The notes under the pieces were generated by a model, which was given only the letters and a program-made list of their open reading frames with translations, was not told the origin of the DNA and did no database searches. A stretch of DNA of 8,723 nucleotides from JAAYAY01 sp964429355 (GTDB taxonomy: Bacteria; Planctomycetota; Planctomycetia; Pirellulales; Thermoguttaceae). Position numbers and translations under genes: made by a program. The stretch covers positions 1-8,723 of the forward strand of contig CAYSCH010000392.1 in assembly GCA_964429355.1 (NCBI GenBank). Reading direction: 5' to 3'. The stretch's first letter is position 1. The number at the start of each line of letters is the position of its first letter. This document shows positions 1 to 5,123 of the stretch, in pieces.

Positions 1-1261
1 CCTGGCCTCGGGCGCGGACGCGATTGGGAAAGACCTCGCTGATGAAGACCCAGATCACGGCCCCCTGGCCGAAAGCGTGGGAGGCGATGAACACCAGGAG
101 GCTGACCAGCACGACCGAGCCTCCGCCGGCGGCCGCCTCGATCGCTCTGTCGGCCGAGTTCTGCAAGACGGCAATGGTGGACGGGTCGGCCATGGCTTCC
201 CGCGCGTGATCGAGGGCCTGGACGGCATCGGCGGAGGCACGAAACTCGGTGCTGTAGGTATAAAATGCCCAGGCAGTCACTCCGAGGCTGAGGATGTAAC
301 CGATCGAGCCGACGAGCATGAGCCTCTTGCGCCCGAAGTGATCGATCACTGCGAGGGCGGCCATTGTGAACAGCAGATTCGTTCCGCCGACGGCCACGGT
401 TTGCAGCAAGGCTGAATCGGCACCCGCGCCGGCCATCTTGAAGATATGGGGCGCGTAGTACATGAGCGCATTGATCCCCGAGAGCTGGTTGAATGCCGCG
501 ATCGCCAGGGCCAACAGGATCGGTACGCGATAGGCCCGGCAGAAGAAGGGCTCGTCGAGGCTGTGATGGGTCAGGTCGAGGGACGCCTCGATGTCGCGAA
601 TTTCCTCGTCGACGGAGACTCCGTCGATTCCCAATCGGCCGAGGACGGTGCGAGCTTCGTCGGTTCGCCCTCGCATGAGCAGCCAGCGAGGGCTCTGCGG
701 CGTGAGGAACAGGAGGAAGAAGAAAGCGGCTGCGGGAATCGCTTCGACTCCGAACATCCACCGCCATTCGACCTCACCCAGGTTCAGACTGGCGATCACG
801 AAGTTGGAGAAGAAGGCGAGGAGGATGCCGAAGACGATATTGAACTGGGTGATCGCCACGAGCCGCCCGCGGAGGCGAGTGGGCGAGATTTCGGCGATAT
901 ACATGGGAGAGACGACGGACGCCCCACCGACGCCGAGTCCGCCGAGAAAGCGGAAGAAGGCAAAGGAGTACCAGTCCCAGGGGAGGGCCGAGCCCACGGC
1001 CGAGATGAAGTAGAGGACGGCGATCACGATGAGCATGGTGCGGCGGCCGTAGCGATCGGCAGGTCGTCCCACGACGATCGACCCGATGATCGTGCCGATC
1101 AAGGCCGTGGCCACGGTGAAACCCAGCCACCACGAGTCGAGGTGATAGACTTTTTCGAGCCAATCGGTCGTTCCCGAAATGACGGCCGTATCGAACCCGA
1201 AGAGGAGGCCTCCGAGGGCCGCAATGAGTGTGCTGCCAAATAGATACGCCTTATTGCCCAT
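1..1261 (-). CDS. MFS sugar porter (XylE/GLUT-type), C-terminus cut by window edge
   Basis: Proton-coupled or facilitative sugar uptake protein of the inner membrane; the substrate cannot be read from sequence. Reverse-strand translation gives 420 codons with no stop before the window edge. Family signatures appear in the expected order: GRPADRYGRR in the TM2-TM3 loop (residues 65-74), a PESPRW-like TPQSPRWL at 187-194, NQLSGINALMYY at 258-269 (sugar-binding TM7 motif), DHFGRKR in the TM8-TM9 loop (307-313), and ISEVFPNRVRARGQ (407-420), where the window stops. The last membrane helices, roughly TM11-TM12, and the tail are therefore missing. The ATG at 1261 is preceded by CGAGG (1269-1273) at 7 nt spacing, and the protein starts directly into TM1. 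A long hydrophilic stretch (about 337-380) between TM9 and TM10 is unusual. The gene diverges from the HEAT gene, so the two are not one operon. Family call is sure; sugar specificity is unknown. Confidence 0.95.
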   Translation of the reverse strand, partial: MGNKAYLFGSTLIAALGGLLFGFDTAVISGTTDWLEKVYHLDSWWLGFTVATALIGTIIGSIVVGRPADRYGRRTMLIVIAVLYFISAVGSALPWDWYSFAFFRFLGGLGVGGASVVSPMYIAEISPTRLRGRLVAITQFNIVFGILLAFFSNFVIASLNLGEVEWRWMFGVEAIPAAAFFFLLFLTPQSPRWLLMRGRTDEARTVLGRLGIDGVSVDEEIRDIEASLDLTHHSLDEPFFCRAYRVPILLALAIAAFNQLSGINALMYYAPHIFKMAGAGADSALLQTVAVGGTNLLFTMAALAVIDHFGRKRLMLVGSIGYILSLGVTAWAFYTYSTEFRASADAVQALDHAREAMADPSTIAVLQNSADRAIEAAAGGGSVVLVSLLVFIASHAFGQGAVIWVFISEVFPNRVRARGQ

Positions 1262-1842
1262 CAGGTTGCCTCGCAAGAGAAATCAGCCGGCCGGGTTTGG
1301 TTTCGCTATCGTAGAGCCCCGGGGGGCGGATTTCAACCGAGCAGGCCGGCTTCTGCAAAACTCCCGGAGAGCCCAATAGGTCCTCCACTTCTTCCAACAA
1401 ACAGTTGCTGGCCCGAAAACCCGCATCTCGCCCGTCTCACAGGCCCTTACCCACCCCACAATAGTTGGGGCATGGCCCTGCCTTCCGCTACGGCCGGTCT
1501 CATTTGACGGTACGCGCCTCCTCAAGACTCTTCGCGAAGGCATTCCCCTCGGCCTGACGGCCCCAACCATTACCCTTCCTACAACCGTGCGCGATCGTGT
1601 TAGGGTGAAGTAGTCGAGTGTCCGAAACCCGCAATTTTCAGATTCGTCCGGCCCCCTTCGTCTCTCTCCCCGTCAGGTGACCTATGTTTCTTGAGAGTCT
1701 GCTGTCTAGAGCGGATCTTGATGCGGGGCAGGGCCAGATGCGAAGCAGGTTCCCAGACGGGGTGCCTCCGTCGGCTCGTTCCTGACCACCGGTCGCCGAG
1801 CCGGGGAGCAGGCTTCGGGCGCTCACGATTCAACGAGAAGCC
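1262..1842. other. Non-coding stretch between divergent MFS and HEAT genes
   Basis: No open frame here has a ribosome site or recognisable protein. The MFS promoter is at the left end. On the plus strand I find no convincing promoter for the HEAT gene: TTGACG at 1504-1509 and TTGAGA at 1691-1696 each lack a good -10 at the right distance. Small inverted repeats are present but short: CCCCA/TGGGG (1454-1470), CTTCGCGAAG (1530-1539), AGGT-G-ACCT (1674-1682) and GACGG/CCGTC (1756-1772). None has a T-run, so none looks like a terminator. I see no tRNA or known RNA element. Confidence 0.6.
1308..1336 (-). promoter_or_regulatory. Candidate sigma70-type promoter of the MFS gene
   Basis: On the minus strand, TTGAAA (1331-1336, five of six matches to TTGACA) and TACGAT (1308-1313, four of six to TATAAT) are separated by exactly 17 bp. 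Transcription would start near 1301 and give a 5' leader of about 40 nt before the ATG at 1261. The spacer holds a GCCCC-GG-GGGGC inverted repeat as read on the plus strand (1316-1327), which could be a regulator site. The match is by eye. Sigma-factor consensus is less well defined in planctomycetes than in E. coli. Confidence 0.5.
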
Positions 1843-3522
1843 ATGGAATCGCTTTCTCCGGTGAACCCGGCGAGGAGAGAAATGAAGTCAGGATTGCATA
1901 AGACCTTCCAGTACCTGAAAAAAACCGAGAACGAGGCGGCGGTCGAGGTGTTGATTGAGTGCCTGGACTCCAAGTCGGATGCGGTGCGTTGGGAAGCGAT
2001 GCGGGCATTGCTGGAGCGGATCAGCCTGGTCGGGCATCGGGCTGTCCTTGCCCGGCTTTCCCAATTCAATCAAGCCGACCTGGACGTTGTCGCCGAACGT
2101 CCCGACCGCATGGCTCGCGCCATTGCCGATACCCTCAATACGGCCGACTCGGCCGCCTGCACGAAAGCTCTTGACGCGGTTCTCACGTTTCGGCTCTACG
2201 AAGTCATGCCCACCTTGACGTCCGTGCTCAAGACTCCCGACCATCCTCTTTTCCCGTCCGCAACGCGAATTATCGACGAGTTGACCGACGCCTTCTACCT
2301 GGAACTCAGCGGCCAGAATCGTTCCGACTCGCGCCGCGATTATGACACCATCCGCAGCCGCCTGACGACCTCTCTTGAAGAAGCCATTGGCTGCTACAGC
2401 GTGCACCAGAGTGAGGAAGTCCTGGAAGCGTACCTGACTCTCGCGAAACCGCAGAATGTCATCCTCCGTCGCATCCTGCAGCAGCCCGACGAGACGGTGC
2501 ACGCTCCGATGGTCGAGGTTATGAAGACCAGCCAGAGAGGCGGTGTCGTGCGGCTCCTCCTGAGTTTCCTCGAAGACCCGCAGATGCCCGGTGCGGCCAG
2601 AAACGTCTTGGCCACCCGTGAAGACGTCAAGTTCCTGGAGCACCTCGGCTCCTACGTCGGCTCCAAGCCCACCAAGATCGTGCTCGAATCCCTCGCAACC
2701 TTCAAGAACATCAGTTGGGCCCAACCCCGACATCCCGTCTTCGAGCAACTTGACGATACGGCGCAGGAAAACCTCATAACAGTCCTCACCCATTCGGCGG
2801 TCAAACGTGCAGATCTCCTGGATACGCTCGGATATCTGCTGCTCCATGGCAAACCGGGAGGAAGACGTGCCGCGGCCATGGCCTTCGAATCGTTTCACGA
2901 TCCCAAGGCGGTGCCGTTCATTCGAGAGGCCCTGGGCGACAANNNNNNNNNNGAAGTGCTTGCCGCACTCGTCCCGCAGCTTCGCCCCCGAAAGGTTCCG
3001 GGCGCCATGTCGATGATGATGCAGATGGTCGACACCCCCCACATAGGCCTCCGCTCCGCCCTGGGCAAGGCCATGCCGGAGTTCACCTTCCGACAATTCA
3101 TCAACAACTTCGACTCGATGCCCGAAGAGTTGTTGCCGACGACCGGTCACCTCGTGCGGAAGATTGATCTCAGGGCCAAGAAAGAACTGATCGCGGAACT
3201 TGAGGGACTTTCGCCCGTTCGTCGTCGCAAAGCCGTCCAGGCGGCCGCTGCCATGGGTATGGTTCGGACCCTCGAACAACAGATCATTGCACGGCTCTCG
3301 GACGACGACCACATGGTTCGCATTGCCGCCGCCAAGGTGTTGGCCGGGTGCGACACGATGCCGAGTTGGGAAGCTCTCCGCGACGCGCTCCTCGACAAGA
3401 GCGTGATTGTTCAAGAAGCGGCCGAGGCAAGCTTGATGCGGATCACTCAGTCTCTGTCTCAAGTCCGAACCGATGAAGGGCTCTTTGTCTCAGACAGCGC
3501 GTCGCAGGAGGTGCTCCGATGA
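1843..3522 (+). CDS. HEAT-repeat protein of unknown function (contains assembly gap)
   Basis: Soluble, mostly alpha-helical repeat protein, about 559 residues, with no signal peptide and no membrane segment; such proteins usually act as binding scaffolds. HEAT-like helix pairs are clearest at about 30-60 (EVLIECLDSKSDAVRWEAM), just before the gap (about 340-366), and at about 470-535 (ARLSDDDHMVRIAAAKVLAG, then a second pair). The middle is more divergent. Ten N bases hide residues 367-370, but the frame after the gap clearly continues the same protein. Start is uncertain. ATG 1843 has only a weak GAGA upstream, while in-frame ATG 1882 (residue 14) has GAGGAG at 1872-1877, 4 nt away, and the first helix begins only after it. 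The stop overlaps the start of the next gene (ATGA), so the two are translationally coupled. No enzyme motif is visible, and I cannot name a partner other than the neighbour. Confidence 0.85.
   Translation: MESLSPVNPARREMKSGLHKTFQYLKKTENEAAVEVLIECLDSKSDAVRWEAMRALLERISLVGHRAVLARLSQFNQADLDVVAERPDRMARAIADTLNTADSAACTKALDAVLTFRLYEVMPTLTSVLKTPDHPLFPSATRIIDELTDAFYLELSGQNRSDSRRDYDTIRSRLTTSLEEAIGCYSVHQSEEVLEAYLTLAKPQNVILRRILQQPDETVHAPMVEVMKTSQRGGVVRLLLSFLEDPQMPGAARNVLATREDVKFLEHLGSYVGSKPTKIVLESLATFKNISWAQPRHPVFEQLDDTAQENLITVLTHSAVKRADLLDTLGYLLLHGKPGGRRAAAMAFESFHDPKAVPFIREALGDXXXXEVLAALVPQLRPRKVPGAMSMMMQMVDTPHIGLRSALGKAMPEFTFRQFINNFDSMPEELLPTTGHLVRKIDLRAKKELIAELEGLSPVRRRKAVQAAAAMGMVRTLEQQIIARLSDDDHMVRIAAAKVLAGCDTMPSWEALRDALLDKSVIVQEAAEASLMRITQSLSQVRTDEGLFVSDSASQEVLR
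2943..2952. other. Assembly gap (10 N)
   Basis: Ten N bases lie inside the HEAT-repeat gene. Coding sequence on both sides is in the same frame if the gap is exactly 10 bases. The true length could differ, since such runs can be scaffold placeholders. The missing part falls between two helices of a repeat, just after residue 366. Confidence 0.98.
3506..3513 (+). promoter_or_regulatory. Strong Shine-Dalgarno inside the end of the HEAT gene
   Basis: AGGAGGTG is a full match to the anti-Shine-Dalgarno of 16S rRNA, 5 nt before the ATG at 3519. It fixes the start of the small membrane protein and supports coupled translation across the ATGA overlap. Confidence 0.85.
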
Positions 3523-3965
3523 CCGAGTGGTTGATCGATCTATCCGTGAACTCTCCGGGCTCCATCCCCGCATCCGGCCTGCTTGCCTCGGCAAGTACTC
3601 AGGCTGATTCGGGCCAGATGATCATCGCAGTTCTCAGCGCAGCAGGGATCATCGCGGCAATCGTGGGAGGACTGGCTTTCGCCTCACACGCCCGTAACCG
3701 CCATCGTACGAACAGCCATTCCGGTCTCTTCGGCGGCCTTTGTCAGCACCACAATCTGGATCGCGGCAGCCGAAACCTGCTCATGGCGCTCGGTCAGGCC
3801 CATCGAGTCCGCTACGCCGCCCGGGTGTTTCTAGACCCCAGTCTCTTCGAGCCCAAGCATCTCCCCCCTTCTCTGCGATCGCGCACGGACGAGATTCTCG
3901 CCCTCCGAGAACAACTGTTTCTGGGCGCCGAAGAACCGGACTCCCCCCCGCAATGTAGGGGGTAG
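3519..3965 (+). CDS. Small single-pass membrane protein with conserved-looking cytoplasmic tail
   Basis: 148-residue protein of unknown function. A polar N-terminal segment (1-33) is followed by one hydrophobic helix (about 34-55, MIIAVLSAAGIIAAIVGGLAFA region split by glycines) and then RNRHR (59-63), so the positive-inside rule places the C-terminus in the cytoplasm. The tail (about 70-137) has the pattern L-x2-LC-x2-H-x-L-x3-S/R-x2-LL, then a VFLDPSLFEP segment and a closing ALREQLF helix. From memory this resembles the helical region found before PilZ domains in some bacterial proteins. No PilZ domain is present and I could not check the match. It overlaps the HEAT gene by 4 nt behind a perfect ribosome site, so the two products are probably made in fixed ratio and may act together, for example the HEAT protein docking on this membrane anchor. 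That link is inference. Confidence 0.8.
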   Translation: MTEWLIDLSVNSPGSIPASGLLASASTQADSGQMIIAVLSAAGIIAAIVGGLAFASHARNRHRTNSHSGLFGGLCQHHNLDRGSRNLLMALGQAHRVRYAARVFLDPSLFEPKHLPPSLRSRTDEILALREQLFLGAEEPDSPPQCRG

Positions 3966-3966
3966 T
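3940..3966 (+). other. Hairpin over the stop codon of the small membrane protein gene
   Basis: ACTCCCCC (3940-3947) can pair with GGGGG-T-AGT (3958-3966), eight pairs with one bulged T and a 10-nt loop. It covers the TAG stop (3963-3965). No T-run follows (TCATCG), so it is not a standard intrinsic terminator. It may stabilise the 3' end or mark the end of the HEAT operon transcript. Confidence 0.4.
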
Positions 3967-4172
3967 TCATCGTTGCAGCCCGGCTCTCCTTTCGGACGCC
4001 GGATTCACGACTGCAAACGGCCGGTCCGCCACAAAGGGCGTTTCTCCGGCGTCTTCCCTCGGTTCTCACGGTTTGACCCGGATAGATGCCCGCCGAGGCT
4101 GTTACATTTTCCTGGCAAAAATTTCGCTGGCAGTTGAACCATCGATCGTGGCGAAACGTAGCAGCGAGGGCA

Positions 4173-4201
4173 GTAGCATCTGAAATTGGCTGAGCTATAA
4201 T
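4173..4201 (+). promoter_or_regulatory. Candidate promoter of the ABC transporter operon
   Basis: TATAAT at 4196-4201 is a perfect -10 box in otherwise GC-rich sequence. With a 17-bp spacer the -35 position is GTAGCA (4173-4178), matching TTGACA at only three of six positions. A good -10 with a weak -35 suggests an activator or other help. Transcription would start near 4208, inside the palindrome at 4204-4216, leaving a leader of about 75 nt before the ATG at 4283. Confidence 0.55.
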
Positions 4202-4203
4202 GT

Positions 4204-4216
4204 GTGGTTTAACCAC
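4204..4216. promoter_or_regulatory. 13-bp palindrome on the predicted transcription start (possible operator)
   Basis: GTGGTT-T-AACCAC is a perfect 6-1-6 inverted repeat beginning 2 bp after the TATAAT box. Its position over the expected start site is typical of repressor operators, and the arms fit a dimeric helix-turn-helix protein. No regulator gene is seen nearby, so the role is inferred. Confidence 0.4.
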
Positions 4217-4282
4217 TCCGGACGCGGGGCCTCCCCGTCCTTTGCCCACCCCTGTGTTTCTTCACAATGCGGAGCAGCCGTG

Positions 4283-5020
4283 ATGAGTGACCAGCAAGGT
4301 CTTGCCATGATCGAGGCCCAAGGGCTTACGAAATACTATGGCAGTTTTGCTGCCATCGAGAATGTGACCTTCACCGTTCGCCAGGGAGAGGTTGTCGCGT
4401 TCCTGGGCCCAAATGGGGCCGGCAAGAGCACGACGATGAAGCTTTTGACGGGCTATCTCTCGGCATCCCGCGGAACTGCCAGGATCGCCGGCCACGATAT
4501 GTCGACCGACCGTATCCAGGGCTCGACGCGGCTTGGGTACCTTCCGGAAAATGGCCCGCTCTATCTCGACATGACGCCCCGCGGCCTTCTCTCCTTCTTC
4601 GCCGAGGCCCGCGGCTACAGCACTGCCGAGGCCCGCGAGCGAATCGACCGGGTCGTCCAGCTCTGTGCCTTGGGCAGTGTGATCGGAAAACCTATCGGCA
4701 AGCTCTCACGTGGATATCGCCAGCGGGTCGGCATGGCCCAGGTGCTCCTTCACGAGCCCGACGTCCTCATTCTCGATGAGCCCACCGCCGGCCTCGATCC
4801 CAACCAGATCCACGACGTCCGCGAGACCATCCGCAGGCTCGGCGAGAGCAAAACGGTGCTCCTTTCCACTCATATTCTCCAGGAAGTCGACGCCATGGCC
4901 GATCGAGTGCTCTTCATCAATGAAGGCAAGTTGCTGTTCGACGGCTCCATCCAGGAATTCGCCGCCGGCAAGCCGACCTTGGACGAGCGATTCCGCGAGC
5001 TGACGGGCGCCGGCATCTGA
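4283..5020 (+). CDS. ABC transporter ATPase, GldA-like (ABC-2 export type)
   Basis: Cytoplasmic ATP-hydrolysing subunit that powers the membrane protein encoded next. All ABC motifs are present in the 245-residue product: Walker A GPNGAGKST (42-50), signature LSRGYRQR (141-148), Walker B VLILDEP (161-167), D-loop AGLDP (169-173) and the switch histidine in LSTHILQEV (His197). The Q-loop region reads GYLPENGPLY (85-94), with Glu89 where many ABC proteins have Gln; this form is usual in the GldA/ABC-2 subgroup. The start was chosen at ATG 4283 because GGAG (4271-4274) lies 8 nt upstream. ATG 4307, with AAGGT 7 nt upstream, is a close alternative that begins just before the first strand. A more distant in-frame GTG at 4202 overlaps the promoter and is rejected. 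The stop codon lies in a hairpin, and 103 nt separate it from the permease start. The transported substrate is not predictable. Confidence 0.93.
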   Translation: MSDQQGLAMIEAQGLTKYYGSFAAIENVTFTVRQGEVVAFLGPNGAGKSTTMKLLTGYLSASRGTARIAGHDMSTDRIQGSTRLGYLPENGPLYLDMTPRGLLSFFAEARGYSTAEARERIDRVVQLCALGSVIGKPIGKLSRGYRQRVGMAQVLLHEPDVLILDEPTAGLDPNQIHDVRETIRRLGESKTVLLSTHILQEVDAMADRVLFINEGKLLFDGSIQEFAAGKPTLDERFRELTGAGI

Positions 5021-5037
5021 GCCGATCCGACGGCTCA
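5018..5037 (+). other. Perfect 7-bp hairpin at the ATPase stop codon
   Basis: TGAGCCG (5018-5024) pairs fully with CGGCTCA (5031-5037) across a 6-nt loop, and the TGA stop is part of the stem. No T-run follows, so it is unlikely to terminate by itself. It sits between the ATPase and permease genes and could adjust their ratio through RNA stability or partial termination. Confidence 0.45.
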
Positions 5038-5123
5038 ACCCTTGCCTGCAATTCGTACTCCGTTGCCCACCAAACCCCTTCCCCTTTCCTTTGATCTCGA
5101 AAGACATAAGTCAGGCAGTATCC

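Larger units (their letters stand above)
3966..4282. other. Non-coding stretch upstream of the ABC transporter genes
   Basis: No gene is supported here. The left half is GC-rich with weak inverted repeats (CCGGC 3980-3984 with GCCGG 3998-4002, inside TTGCAG 3974-3979 with CTGCAA 4011-4016). The middle is locally AT-rich and repeats CTGGCA 15 bp apart (4112-4117 and 4127-4132). The right part holds the TATAAT box and palindrome listed separately, followed by a leader of about 75 nt. Confidence 0.6.

Noticed and set aside
446..1243. Plus-strand open frame of 265 codons, and a smaller one at 77-415
   Set aside because: They lie opposite the MFS gene, whose protein has all sugar-porter motifs. 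Their products are rich in Asp, Glu, Gly and Arg, typical of antisense shadows.
1454..1470. CCCCA/TGGGG hairpin as a terminator
   Set aside because: Five-pair stem with no T-run on either strand and no gene ending beside it.
1504..1532. TTGACG as a -35 box for the HEAT gene
   Set aside because: The matching -10 position reads ACTCTT, too far from TATAAT, and it lies over 300 bases from the start codon.
1888..3462. Long open frame on the minus strand opposite the HEAT gene (about 524 codons)
   Set aside because: It is the mirror of a GC-rich coding strand. The plus-strand product has clear HEAT repeats and a coupled downstream gene; the minus product has no recognisable domain or ribosome site.
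4112..4132. CTGGCA repeated 15 bp apart upstream of the ABC operon
   Set aside because: Only two 6-bp copies, with no third copy or inverted partner; likely chance.
4202..4282. Upstream GTG start for the ATPase, adding 27 residues
   Set aside because: It would begin inside the promoter/palindrome region, has no ribosome site, and the extra residues are not typical of ABC ATPases.
5091..5123. TTG start for the fused permease
   Set aside because: It adds 11 polar residues with no clear ribosome site; ATG 5124 fits the usual permease N-terminus (LLAVFKRNFLAYF).
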